Shown: positions 25,668-34,549 of the stretch, piece by piece
Position numbering within the stretch: position 1 is the stretch's first letter
Layout: every line of letters begins with the position of its first letter
From: Comamonadaceae bacterium
GTDB lineage: Bacteria; Pseudomonadota; Gammaproteobacteria; Burkholderiales; Burkholderiaceae_C
Assembly: GCA_027486555.1 (NCBI GenBank)
Contig: JAIXOX010000117.1
Span: forward strand, 1 to 64,000
Direction of reading: 5' to 3'
Length of the DNA: 64,000 nucleotides
Notes under the pieces: model-generated
Seen by the model: the letters and a program-made list of their open reading frames with translations, nothing else
Told to the model about the DNA's origin: nothing
Databases searched by the model: none
Position numbers and translations under genes: made by a program

Positions 25668-26459
25668 TCAATCTTTCGTGGGTGGTTTGCCGGGGCGTCC
25701 CGGGATCATGGTCAGCATGTGGTCGGCAACACCACCATCGACCACGAGGTTTTGACCATTGACGTAGCTTGCGCCCGCGCTGATCAGGTAATGCACGGCT
25801 TGCCCAATGTCATCGGGCCGACCGATGCGCCCCATGGGCACCAGGGCTTCGCGCCGCGCTTTGGTGTCGGCGTCTTGGTAGACCGCCTCGGTCAGCGGTG
25901 TTCGGACCATGCCCGGACATACCGTATTGGTTCGAATGCCTTCAGGCCCCCATTCTTGCGCCAATTGACGACAAAGCATGATGAGTGCTGCTTTGGCTGG
26001 CGAGTAAGCGCCATAGCCAGGATGCGGATGCAAGCCCGACATCGAAGCAATGGCGGTGATGCTGCCGCTTGAGCGCTTGAGCGACGGGTATGCCGCTTGT
26101 GCCATCAGGAACACCGAGCGGGTGTTGAGATTGAAGGTCAAGTCCCATTGCTCGACCGACAATTCGGCCAATTTGCCAGGCCCTGATGCGCCCGCCACGC
26201 AGACCAAGGCGTCCAGATCGCCATGGACCATCAGGGCCTCTTGCACCATACGCCTTGCATCTTCGGGGCGGGTCACATCGCCCACCACACCCTGTGCCTG
26301 CACGCCCATGTCACGCAGGGCCTCAAGCAAGGCCGACAGGCGTTCGCCGTTTTGTGTGCTGGCCACAGTCAGCTTCAGTTCTTGCGTCGTCTGCGAGGCC
26401 AGCACCTCGCAGATGCCTCGGCCAATTCCCCCGGTCGCCCCCGTTACCAAAATATGCAT
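25668..26459 (-). CDS. SDR-family oxidoreductase
   Basis: The 263-residue short-chain dehydrogenase has TGATGGIG, ASMSG, YSPAK and PGMVRTPL. Its C-terminal tail after GGVADH reads MLTMIPGRPG, closely resembling the MLMDMVPRPG tail of the SDR at 33626. The two may belong to one subfamily with a C-terminal extension in the active-site region. GGAG lies upstream of the ATG. The promoter side is separated from the ABC binding-protein gene by a terminator. Confidence 0.84.
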   Translation of the reverse strand: MHILVTGATGGIGRGICEVLASQTTQELKLTVASTQNGERLSALLEALRDMGVQAQGVVGDVTRPEDARRMVQEALMVHGDLDALVCVAGASGPGKLAELSVEQWDLTFNLNTRSVFLMAQAAYPSLKRSSGSITAIASMSGLHPHPGYGAYSPAKAALIMLCRQLAQEWGPEGIRTNTVCPGMVRTPLTEAVYQDADTKARREALVPMGRIGRPDDIGQAVHYLISAGASYVNGQNLVVDGGVADHMLTMIPGRPGKPPTKD

Positions 26460-26477
26460 GCGTGATCTCCAGTAAAA

Positions 26478-26508
26478 AAGCCGCCTGGCAATGAAACACA
26501 GGCGGCTT
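26478..26508 (-). terminator. Rho-independent terminator after the ABC binding-protein gene
   Basis: AAGCCGCCTG and CAGGCGGCTT pair over 10 bases around an 11-base loop. On the minus strand a run of six T follows. It lies 22 bases downstream of the binding-protein stop and just before the next SDR gene. It probably reduces expression of the last three genes of the run, which may depend on read-through. Confidence 0.8.
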
Positions 26509-26529
26509 GGTTTTCACATCATCCGGGCA

Positions 26530-27720
26530 TCACATCTTGCACAGTGGCGAAGCTGCGGGGACGATGGACGCTGGGAAGGTTTGCTCGATCACAGGGCGCA
26601 AAACACCATCGGCCATCTTGGCGCGACCCACGTAATTTGGCAAGACCAATTGGTTGTCGGCAGCACGCATGGTCACGTTGCCATAGATGGTGTCCATTTG
26701 GGCACCGCGCAGGGCCTTGCTCACATCTTCAGGCTTGTTGCTCTTGGACAGCTTGACGCCTTCCAACATGACCTGAGCGCCGTTGTAGGCCTGACCTTCG
26801 TTGTCGGTGGGCAGGCGGTTGAACTTCGCCTTCCAGGCGGCGACAAAGGCCTTGCTCTTGGGGGTATCGATATCGGGGGTGTAGCCGGTCGTGCCAGGCG
26901 TGCCTTCCAGGGCCTTGCCGGTCGCATTGATCATGAAGTTCAAGATCAAAGAGTGACCGATCAGAGGTGTCTTGGGGATCAGACCAAATTCTTCGGCTTG
27001 CTTGACGAAGGCAATGGCGTCACGGCCGACTTCGGCCACCCAAATGCCATCTACGTTGGCGGCCTTGAGTTGGGCAATGTAGGGTGAGAAGTCCTTGGTA
27101 CCCAAGGGTACGTAAAGGCTCATAGGAACGCTTTTGCCGGAAGCCTCGGCCGCCTTCTTGAACGACTCGCCTGAATCGCGCCCCCAGACATAGTCGGCAG
27201 CAATCACGGCAAATTTGGTGCCCTTGATGTTCTTGGCCCAAGCGTTGATCATCGCAATGTCCATCGCGTCTGAGTGGTTGGTGCGGAAACTGCGTGGCTT
27301 GCAGGTGTCACCGGTCAACTTGTCAGACTTGCTGGCCACCACAAAGAAAGCGGCATCCCAGCGGTCCAGGTTCTGGGCAATGGCCAGCGAAATGGACGAT
27401 GGGATCGCACCGATCAAAAGGTTGTAGCCCTCTCGGGCGAGTTTCTCAGCTTCGCGACGACCCGCATCCGGCGTGCCTTCGTCGTCGGCTTCCTTGACTT
27501 CGATTTTGCGACCGTCTACGCCACCTTTGGCGTTGGCTTCGTCGATGGCGAACCTGATGGCGCGTATGACCTCTTCACCCTGTTGAGCAAAAACGCCTGA
27601 TTTGGACGACACCAGGCCGACCTTGACCGGCTCTTTGCCTTGTGCAACAGCCGCCATGGGCAGCGCAGCAATCAGCGCCGCAGCGGCGAGGGAACGCTGG
27701 ATGAATTTCATTTTGAGCAT
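26530..27720 (-). CDS. ABC transporter periplasmic binding protein (branched-chain / aromatic acid type)
   Basis: The 396-residue protein starts with a signal peptide (KFIQRSLAAAALIAALPM, cleavage after VAQG) and continues as a LivJ-like type I binding protein: VKVGLVSSKSGVFAQQGEE, EVKEADDEGTPD, ADYVWGRDSG. Such proteins in Burkholderiales bind branched-chain amino acids or aromatic and alicyclic carboxylates. It is the fifth component of the adjacent HMGF transporter. AGGAGA lies 5 bases before ATG 27720. An ATG three codons downstream is also possible. Ligand unknown. Confidence 0.88.
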   Translation of the reverse strand: MLKMKFIQRSLAAAALIAALPMAAVAQGKEPVKVGLVSSKSGVFAQQGEEVIRAIRFAIDEANAKGGVDGRKIEVKEADDEGTPDAGRREAEKLAREGYNLLIGAIPSSISLAIAQNLDRWDAAFFVVASKSDKLTGDTCKPRSFRTNHSDAMDIAMINAWAKNIKGTKFAVIAADYVWGRDSGESFKKAAEASGKSVPMSLYVPLGTKDFSPYIAQLKAANVDGIWVAEVGRDAIAFVKQAEEFGLIPKTPLIGHSLILNFMINATGKALEGTPGTTGYTPDIDTPKSKAFVAAWKAKFNRLPTDNEGQAYNGAQVMLEGVKLSKSNKPEDVSKALRGAQMDTIYGNVTMRAADNQLVLPNYVGRAKMADGVLRPVIEQTFPASIVPAASPLCKM

Positions 27721-27787
27721 GCTTGTCTCCTTTTGTGGGAATTTGCCGGAAACCGTCCGGACATCGGTTGGGTAAAACGGTAAGCAC

Positions 27788-28492
27788 TCAGACCATGATG
27801 TGGTTTTCAAGTGCATGCAGGCCATCACGGGAATTGACGACCTCGCCCTGCGCGACGATGGCGCCCTTGGCCATGGCCATGTAACGCCGAGCTACACGCA
27901 CGACCAAGCTCATGTTTTGTTCAATCAACAAAAGCGCCGTGCCCTGGTCGGCAACCTGGTTGAATACACCGGCCAATTGGTCCACGATCACGGGTGCCAG
28001 CCCTTCGGTGGGCTCGTCCAGCAAGATCAGGGCTGGATTGGCCATCAGCGCACGCCCGACCGCCAGCATCTGTTGCTGGCCGCCCGACAGCGCCGTGCCT
28101 GGGGTATGGGCGCGCTCTTGAAGAATCGGGAAAATTTTGTAGATTTCGGACACTGACCAAGGCCCCTTGCGGCCCACGGCGGCACCAAGGATCAGGTTTT
28201 CTTCCACAGTCAGGTTGGCCACAATGCGCCGACCTTGGGGAATCACGGCAATCCCATGCTGCGCCGCCATGTAGGCCCGCAGCTTGGTGTGCTCTTTTCC
28301 GCCAAAAGCCACATGGCCTTCTTTCAGACTGGCCAGCCCCAGGATGGTGTTGACCACCGTGGTCTTGCCCACCCCATTGCGCCCAATGAGGGCTACCCGC
28401 TCACCCGGGTTCACATGCAGGTCAAGACCGTGCAAGATGTGTGCCGCACCGTAGTAGGCGTGCACGTTTTTAAGATTCAACAAGGCGCTCAT
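27788..28492 (-). CDS. livF: ABC transporter ATP-binding protein, LivF type
   Basis: The 234-residue ATPase has Walker A GRNGVGKTT, signature LSGGQQQML, Walker B LILLDEPTEGLAP and the switch His in LIEQNM..., as in LivF. It drives import through LivHM together with LivG. The start overlaps the livG stop by 4 bases. The LivF name is by family; the actual substrate need not be an amino acid. Confidence 0.9.
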   Translation of the reverse strand: MSALLNLKNVHAYYGAAHILHGLDLHVNPGERVALIGRNGVGKTTVVNTILGLASLKEGHVAFGGKEHTKLRAYMAAQHGIAVIPQGRRIVANLTVEENLILGAAVGRKGPWSVSEIYKIFPILQERAHTPGTALSGGQQQMLAVGRALMANPALILLDEPTEGLAPVIVDQLAGVFNQVADQGTALLLIEQNMSLVVRVARRYMAMAKGAIVAQGEVVNSRDGLHALENHIMV

Positions 28493-29208
28493 GCTGCGCT
28501 CCCCAAATAAGCTTCACGCACACGTGGATTGGCGCGAACTTCAGCCGGCGGACCGCTGGCAATCACACGGCCCAACTCAAACACGGTCACCACATCGGAG
28601 ATGCCGAACACCACATCCATGTCATGCTCCACCAGCAAGACCGACACGTCCCAGCTGGAGGTGAGTTTTTTCAAGTGCTGCGCCAGATCCAGGGATTCCT
28701 TGACCGACAAGCCCGCCATGGGCTCGTCCAACAGCAGCACTGTGGGGCGACCCACCAAAGCCAGACCCAGATCCAGTCGGCGTTGTTCGCCGTAGCCCAG
28801 GTCTTCAGCTGTCGAATCCTTGAGCGACCACAGTTCCAGCTCTTTGAGCACGGCCTCGGCGTCGGCGGCGGAATCTTTGACGCCCATCTTGTGGGACGCC
28901 AGTTCAATCTGGCGGTACACGGTCATTTGCCCAAAGATGCTGGTGCGCTGAAAGCTGCGCGACAAGCCGCGCATGCGCCGTTCGACCACGCCAAGTGCTG
29001 ACACGTCTTGTCCGAGCAAACTGACTGTGCCCCGGGTGAGCTTGCGCCTGCCGGTGATCGCATCGATCACGGTGGATTTCCCTGATCCATTGGGGCCAAT
29101 CAGGCCTCGAATTTGGCCTTTTTCAAGCGTGAGGGCGACACCGTCCACGGCTTTGACACCACCGTAATGAATGGCCACGTCTTCTGCTTGCAATACGTAA
29201 TTTGTCAT
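28489..29208 (-). CDS. livG: ABC transporter ATP-binding protein, LivG type
   Basis: The 239-residue ATPase has Walker A GPNGSGKST, a signature reduced to LGYGEQRRLDLG, Walker B TVLLLDEPMAGLS and the LLVEHDMD switch region. The C-terminal YLGSAA matches the LivG end. The frame is open upstream, but MTNYVLQAED at 29208 has GGGAGA before it and the normal length. Confidence 0.9.
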   Translation of the reverse strand: MTNYVLQAEDVAIHYGGVKAVDGVALTLEKGQIRGLIGPNGSGKSTVIDAITGRRKLTRGTVSLLGQDVSALGVVERRMRGLSRSFQRTSIFGQMTVYRQIELASHKMGVKDSAADAEAVLKELELWSLKDSTAEDLGYGEQRRLDLGLALVGRPTVLLLDEPMAGLSVKESLDLAQHLKKLTSSWDVSVLLVEHDMDVVFGISDVVTVFELGRVIASGPPAEVRANPRVREAYLGSAA

Positions 29209-29221
29209 GCTGTTCTCCCGC

Positions 29222-30199
29222 TCAGTGGCCGCCAACCTTGACCGAGGGCTTTTTGCCCAGGACCCACCGGTCAAACATGCCGGCCACTCCTGTGGGTGAA
29301 AACACAATCACCGCGATCAGGGCCATGCCAAAAATCGTCATCCAGTGCGTGGCGTGTTCACCCAAAATATCTTTGAACATGAAATAAACCACGGCACCTA
29401 CTGCAGGCCCCCAAAGCGCCTTGAAGCCACCCACAACCACCATCATCAAAGCCACACCCGACAGACTCCAGTGCATGCTTTCAGGGGACACGAAGCCGGT
29501 GTTCATGGCCGACAGCACACCTGCCACAGAGGTCACCAAGGCGGACAGCGCATACACCGCAGCACGTGGCAGCAAGGTTGAGATGCCAATGAAGCGTGCG
29601 CGCTCTTCGTTGTCGCGCACGGCCTCGGTGATGCTGCCAAAACGTGTCCGCATCAGCCATGCCAAGAGGAACATCACCACCACCAGCGTGCTCCAGCACA
29701 CCAGGAACATCGTGGCTGGTTTGAGCATTTGCGACATCGGAAAACCAAACAGACGCGAAGGCCAATCGATGTTCATGCCGTCGGCGCCTCCGGTTAGACC
29801 TCGGGCGCGTGAAGCCGACAGAAAAAACATCTGACCGATGGCCAGCGTCAACATGCCAAAGGCCACGCCAGGCACCCTCACGATCACCAGACCGATCAAG
29901 AAGGCCCCCACCGTCACGACCAGCAAAGTTACCAAAATGGCCAGTTCGGCCGACATGAGCTGCAGCTGCAGCAAGATCCCGATCAGGTAGCTGGCACCGC
30001 CGAAAAACAAGGCGTGGCCGAAGCTGACCATGCCGTTTTGCTTGAGTAAAACGCCCACACCCAGAGCAAATACCGCGTAAATGATGGACTGTGTGAGCAG
30101 CGACAGCAACGTGCTCGACGGCACACCGAAGGCCACCGCGGCTCCCATGGCCAACGCAACAAGGGCGCCGAGAGAAGATTTCTTCAAACTCATCGTCAT
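29222..30199 (-). CDS. livM: ABC transporter permease, LivM type
   Basis: The 325-residue permease has 8-10 hydrophobic segments and the LivM features NGMVSFGHALFFGGASY and FGSITEAVRDNEERARFIGI (the EAA-like cytoplasmic loop that contacts the ATPases). Two start codons are possible: 30199 has a ribosome binding site only 3 bases away, 30193 has 9 bases. It lies 9 bases after livH. Confidence 0.88.
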   Translation of the reverse strand: MTMSLKKSSLGALVALAMGAAVAFGVPSSTLLSLLTQSIIYAVFALGVGVLLKQNGMVSFGHALFFGGASYLIGILLQLQLMSAELAILVTLLVVTVGAFLIGLVIVRVPGVAFGMLTLAIGQMFFLSASRARGLTGGADGMNIDWPSRLFGFPMSQMLKPATMFLVCWSTLVVVMFLLAWLMRTRFGSITEAVRDNEERARFIGISTLLPRAAVYALSALVTSVAGVLSAMNTGFVSPESMHWSLSGVALMMVVVGGFKALWGPAVGAVVYFMFKDILGEHATHWMTIFGMALIAVIVFSPTGVAGMFDRWVLGKKPSVKVGGH

Positions 30200-30208
30200 C
30201 TACTCCGG

Positions 30209-31060
30209 TTAAGTGCGGCTTCCTGCAAACCCGGAGGGTTTCCAGATCAGGATGATGATCATGAACACGAAGGGCAGCAGCACGGCGACATCGGGCAGGT
30301 AAACCGCACCAATGGCCTGCAACATGCCCAACACCAAGGCCGCGATGAACGCTCCTGCCAAAGAACCCAGGCCGCCAATCACGACCACCACGAAAGAGTC
30401 GATGATGACGTCAGAACTCATGGCCGGTGACAAGGACAGGAAGGGCGCTGCCACCACACCAGCAAGACCCGCGAGCGCAGTGCCCAGGCCCACCACGCCT
30501 GCACTCAGAACATCGGTGTTCACGCCTTGCATGGAAGTGGTCACCGGGTCTGTACTGGCGGCCCGCACAAACAAACCCACCTTGGAAAAGCGCAACCACA
30601 GGCTTAAGCCCAGCGCCACCAGCAAACCGATAAGGATCACGGACAAGCGATAGGCCGGCACAGGCGTACCGAACAAATCGACGCTGAAGGCGAGGGCTTC
30701 AGGAATAGGCACGGACAGGTTGCTTTTGCCCCAAGTGGTTTGCACCAGATCCTCGATGACCAACAGCAGGCCGAAAGTGACAAGCACCACGGTCAGCGGA
30801 TCGCGGTCTTGGAGCAGGCGAAATCCATAACGGTCCAGCAGCACGCCGAACAAGGCCATGATGGCCGGTGCTGCGACCAAAGCCACCCAGAAATTGCTGT
30901 GCATTGAAATCGAATAGCCCAGGTAAGCGCCCAACATGTACAGCGAGCCATGGGCAAAGTTCACCACCCGGCGCAGGCCATAAATGAGGGCCAGGCCCGA
31001 GCACATCACGATGAGCAATGCGCCGTAGACCAGGCCGTTGAATAAATTGATCGTCAACAT
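30209..31060 (-). CDS. livH: ABC transporter permease, LivH type
   Basis: The 283-residue permease has the LivH hallmarks YGLRRVVNFAHGSLYMLGAY near the N-terminus, RAASTDPVTTSMQGVNTD as the ATPase-contacting loop and GGLGSLAGAFIAALVLG near the C-terminus. It pairs with LivM. AGGAGA precedes the start. It follows an SDR gene after 17 bases, so transporter and enzymes are co-transcribed. Confidence 0.9.
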   Translation of the reverse strand: MLTINLFNGLVYGALLIVMCSGLALIYGLRRVVNFAHGSLYMLGAYLGYSISMHSNFWVALVAAPAIMALFGVLLDRYGFRLLQDRDPLTVVLVTFGLLLVIEDLVQTTWGKSNLSVPIPEALAFSVDLFGTPVPAYRLSVILIGLLVALGLSLWLRFSKVGLFVRAASTDPVTTSMQGVNTDVLSAGVVGLGTALAGLAGVVAAPFLSLSPAMSSDVIIDSFVVVVIGGLGSLAGAFIAALVLGMLQAIGAVYLPDVAVLLPFVFMIIILIWKPSGFAGSRT

Positions 31061-31077
31061 CTGGGTTGTCTCCTTTT

Positions 31078-31878
31078 TTAATCTTCTTCAAGGGGGCCAA
31101 GTGCCGCCTCGGGCGCACCCAAGGCGGTCCAGCCACCGTCCACCGGCAACACCGCACCGGTGATGTAGCTGGCAAGGGGTGAGGCCAAAAAGGCGATCAC
31201 TTGGGCAATTTCTTCGGGGGCGGCCATGCGCCCCATGGGGGTTCGGCGGGCAATTGCCTGGGCATCGATGGCACCGCGTTCGGCCAAGCTGGCCACCAAG
31301 GCGGTTTTCACATAACCGGGCGCTACGGCGTTCACGCGTATGCCACGGCGCGCCCATTCGCTGGCCAGAGCCCGGGTCATGCCGAGCACGCCGGCCTTGG
31401 CCGCGCAGTAAGCATTGCGACCGGGAATGCCGCCAAAGCTGGCGATAGAGCCGATGTTCACGATGGCGCCTCGGATGCCGCGTGCATCACGCGGCTGGCG
31501 GGTCATCTGCGCGATCACTTGTTGGGACATGAGAAACACACCCCGCAAATGCACCGACAACACCTTGTCAAAAGCGACGATGTCTTGCTGCAAAGTCGGG
31601 GCGGTCTGGTCGGCGATCCCGGCGTTGTTGACCAGTCCATCGATGCGGCCATGGCGTGACACCACATCGCTCACACGCGTTTGCACCGCGTCCGCATCGG
31701 TCACATCGCAGGACCAGCCCGAGTGTTGGACACCCAGGGCCTGCGCACGTTCAAGCGCGAGCGCACCGTTCAAATCGAACAAGGCCACAGTCCATCCCGC
31801 ATGGGCCAACTGCTGTGCCGTGGCCCAGCCAATGCCATCGGCCGCGCCGGTGACGATGGCCACAGGTGCGCCGCTCAT
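31078..31878 (-). CDS. SDR-family oxidoreductase
   Basis: The 266-residue short-chain dehydrogenase has TGAADGIG, FDLNGA (Asp favours NAD), NNAG, NIGSIAS with the catalytic Ser, YCAAK and PGYVKTAL. It lies between the flavoprotein gene at 31915 and livH in one leftward run. It may supply the ketone for that flavoprotein, or reduce its product. Substrate not determinable from sequence. Confidence 0.85.
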   Translation of the reverse strand: MSGAPVAIVTGAADGIGWATAQQLAHAGWTVALFDLNGALALERAQALGVQHSGWSCDVTDADAVQTRVSDVVSRHGRIDGLVNNAGIADQTAPTLQQDIVAFDKVLSVHLRGVFLMSQQVIAQMTRQPRDARGIRGAIVNIGSIASFGGIPGRNAYCAAKAGVLGMTRALASEWARRGIRVNAVAPGYVKTALVASLAERGAIDAQAIARRTPMGRMAAPEEIAQVIAFLASPLASYITGAVLPVDGGWTALGAPEAALGPLEED

Positions 31879-31914
31879 GCTGCGCTCCCTACCGGCTTGA
31901 TGAGCGTGTTCATT

Positions 31915-33615
31915 TCAGGCACCCACCTTGTCCGCGATGTGGTTGGCCGTCACATAGGCAAACACCATGTTGGGGCCGTGTGTGATGCCTGCGGCCGGGT
32001 AGTTGCCGCCCATGATGCTGGCACGGTCATTGCCGACGGCGTACAGACCCGGGATCACCGAGCCATCGCTTTTCTTGACTTCACCCACCACGCTGGTCTG
32101 GATGCCATCGAAGCTGCCGAGGTCGCCCATCAACAGTTTGACCGCATAGAACGGACCTCTTTCAACCGGTGCCACACAGGGGTTGGGTTGGTGGTTGGGG
32201 TCGGCAAGATAACGGTTGAAGGCGGTGGTGCCGCGGGCGTGTTGCTCATCCACACCTTTGACGGCACCGGTGTTGTATTCGTGCACGGTGGCTTCCAGGC
32301 CGGCCGCATCGATACCGGTGACCTGCGCCAGATCGGCCAATGTCTTGCCCTCAAAGAGGTAACCATTGCGGATGTATTTGCCAAAAGGCATGGGCGCAGG
32401 TTTGACGAAGCCCAGCCCGTATTTGCCCAAGGTGGTCTTGTCACAGACCAGCCACATCACGGTTTCCTTTTGACCCTTGCAGGCCTCGATCATGGCCACG
32501 CCCACATCGTGGTACGAGTTCGATTCATTCGTGAAGCGCTTGCCGTTCCGCAGCACGCCAATCACGCCGGGTTTGTAGCGGTCCAGCAAGTGGGGAAAGA
32601 CACCAAATTCGCCGTTTCCAAATGGCACTTTGGACACTGGCATCCAGGCGGCTGCATCCTTCAAGCGCAAGTCCACATCGGCACCGGCGGTCTCGGCCAT
32701 GCGCACGCCATCGCCTGTGTTGGTTTCGGGGGTAGGGGAGAGGTGTTCCCCGCCACTTTGCAGGTGCGGATAAGCCTTGGCGATGCGCTGTACGTCTTGC
32801 GGAAAGCCACCGCAAGCGAGTACCACGCCACGGCGTGCGCGGATTTCGCGGTCACCCCCTTCGCCGCCGACCAGCATGCCGACCACTTGGCCGTTCTCGG
32901 TCAAAACTCGTTTGGCCGGTGTCGAGGTCAGGATGGGAATGCCCAAGTCCAGCGTCGATTTGGCCAGACGCGCTGCCAGCGCATTGCCGCTGGTCACGTT
33001 GATGGCGCGTTGGTACAGCGCCAGTTCCTTGATGTGATTGAACAGGCGTTTGGCCACATACAAAAAGGACGTCAGTGACTTCGTGAACTGGAAAAAATGC
33101 TTGAGATCCGCATTGGAGGAATTGAACATCATGCCGATGAAGGTGATGGTCTTGAGCGGGGGCTTCAAGCGCGGCATGTCTTTGCCCAGACCTCGGATGT
33201 CATAGGCCTGCGCCAGAATCGAACGGCCAATGGCAGCGCCGCCTGGCACGTCGGGGTGGTAGTCCGGGTAGAGCGTAGGAATAAATTTCATCTCGGTCTC
33301 GCGCTCGAAAAAATCCACCATCTTCGGACCTTGATCCATGAAAGCGGCGACCGCCGCTTCGTCGTAGTAAGTGCCGGTCTCTTGCATCATGTAAGTCCGC
33401 ACGGCATCCAGCGTGTCTTGTGGGTTTTGCTTGCGGCCATGCGCGTTCAGGGGGATCCAGAGCACGCCACCCGACAGGGCGGTGGTGCCGCCGAACACGG
33501 GTTCTTTCTCGATGACCAGCACATCCAGGCCACGTTTTTTGGCCGTGATCGCGCAAGACAAACCTGCTGCTCCAGAGCCCACCACCAGCAAATCACAATC
33601 GAAATGGCTTGTCAT
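31915..33615 (-). CDS. FAD-dependent ketosteroid-dehydrogenase-like oxidoreductase
   Basis: The 566-residue flavoprotein has FAD motif GSGAAG at residues 13-18, EKEPVFGGTTALSGG, VTSGNALAARLAKS and GGNYPAAGITHG near the C-terminus with Tyr539 and Gly543. As in the other two copies in this window, the Tyr-Pro-x-x-Gly block matches the ketone-anchoring site of 3-ketosteroid delta1-dehydrogenases. 4-Oxocyclohexanecarboxylate desaturases of the aerobic aromatisation route are also of this general flavoprotein type. It sits between two SDR genes and is governed by a PobR-like AraC regulator, so a ring-oxo-acid substrate is a reasonable inference. Confidence 0.86.
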   Translation of the reverse strand: MTSHFDCDLLVVGSGAAGLSCAITAKKRGLDVLVIEKEPVFGGTTALSGGVLWIPLNAHGRKQNPQDTLDAVRTYMMQETGTYYDEAAVAAFMDQGPKMVDFFERETEMKFIPTLYPDYHPDVPGGAAIGRSILAQAYDIRGLGKDMPRLKPPLKTITFIGMMFNSSNADLKHFFQFTKSLTSFLYVAKRLFNHIKELALYQRAINVTSGNALAARLAKSTLDLGIPILTSTPAKRVLTENGQVVGMLVGGEGGDREIRARRGVVLACGGFPQDVQRIAKAYPHLQSGGEHLSPTPETNTGDGVRMAETAGADVDLRLKDAAAWMPVSKVPFGNGEFGVFPHLLDRYKPGVIGVLRNGKRFTNESNSYHDVGVAMIEACKGQKETVMWLVCDKTTLGKYGLGFVKPAPMPFGKYIRNGYLFEGKTLADLAQVTGIDAAGLEATVHEYNTGAVKGVDEQHARGTTAFNRYLADPNHQPNPCVAPVERGPFYAVKLLMGDLGSFDGIQTSVVGEVKKSDGSVIPGLYAVGNDRASIMGGNYPAAGITHGPNMVFAYVTANHIADKVGA

Positions 33616-33625
33616 CTTTGTCTCC

Positions 33626-34438
33626 TCAAGCGGTTTGGTTGTAGCCAGGACGCGGCACCATGTCCATCAACATGCAGGACATGCCGCCATCGACAACGAG
33701 CTCGGCGCCGTTGATGTAGCCCGAGCGTGGGCTGGCCAGAAACATCGCGACATCGGCGATGTCTTGCGGCTCGCCGATGCGGCGGCTGGCTGTGACGGCT
33801 GAACGCTTGGCTTCAAAGCCAGGCTCTTCGTAAAACTTGGCCGACAAAGCGGTGCGAATCATGCCGGGGCAAATCGCGTTGCTGCGCACGCCTTGCGGGC
33901 CCCATTCGACGGCCATCTGACGTGACATCAGCAGCACGCCGGCCTTGCTGGCGCTGTAGGCACCACTGTGGCTTTGTGGGAACAGTCCTGAGATGGACGC
34001 CACGTTGACGATGCAGCCTTCACCGGCGTCGCGCATGGCCGCACCGAAGGCGCGGGCGCACAGCAGGTAGCCGGTCAGGTTGACCGCCAGCACTTCGTTC
34101 CACTCGTCCAGGCTCACGTCGGCCAAACCGCCAGAACGCAGCAGTCCCGCGTTGTTGATCAGCGCATAGGCGGTGCCCCATGTGGACAGGACTTTTTCTG
34201 CGGCGGCCTGCACGCGGGCCGCATCGCTGATGTCACAGGTCACGGCCAAGGTCTTCGCGCCTTTCGCTTGCAGTTGATCTTGCATGCGCCTCAAGCCCTG
34301 TGCATCGCGATCAAGCAGCACCACGCGCGCCCCCACTTGCGTCAAACGCTCGGCGACCGATGCGCCGATGCCGCTGGCGGCGCCGGTGACCACACACACG
34401 CGGTCGTCCAACTCAAGCCAGCTTTTGTCTCCACTCAT
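33626..34438 (-). CDS. SDR-family oxidoreductase, first gene of the AraC-controlled run
   Basis: The 270-residue short-chain dehydrogenase has TGAASGIG, LDRDAQG, NNAG, NVASISG, YSASK and PGMIRTAL, with a C-terminal tail MLMDMVPRPG like that of the SDR at 25668. The start at 34438 is preferred over the ATG at 34444 because AAGGA lies 7 bases before the former and only 1 base before the latter. The very long upstream reading frame is an artefact. It is divergent from the AraC-type regulator across a 111-base promoter region. Confidence 0.86.
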   Translation of the reverse strand: MSGDKSWLELDDRVCVVTGAASGIGASVAERLTQVGARVVLLDRDAQGLRRMQDQLQAKGAKTLAVTCDISDAARVQAAAEKVLSTWGTAYALINNAGLLRSGGLADVSLDEWNEVLAVNLTGYLLCARAFGAAMRDAGEGCIVNVASISGLFPQSHSGAYSASKAGVLLMSRQMAVEWGPQGVRSNAICPGMIRTALSAKFYEEPGFEAKRSAVTASRRIGEPQDIADVAMFLASPRSGYINGAELVVDGGMSCMLMDMVPRPGYNQTA

Positions 34439-34504
34439 GTTCATGTCCTTATTCCTGTTCCATATCAAACATTGTTGGAATAATGGTCGAGAAAATTTTT
34501 GACG

Positions 34505-34537
34505 ATTCGTTCGAATAACAGGACAATTCGTGCGAAC
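34505..34537. promoter_or_regulatory. Two operator-like repeats spaced 21 bp in the araC-SDR divergent region
   Basis: ATTCG-TT-CGAAT (34505-34516) is a perfect palindrome, and ATTCG-TG-CGAAC (34526-34537) is a near copy starting exactly 21 bases, two helical turns, later. Repeated half-sites on one face of the helix suit binding by an AraC-family dimer. The region separates the regulator gene from the operon it probably controls. Confidence 0.55.
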
Positions 34538-34549
34538 TGGAGCGCAAAA

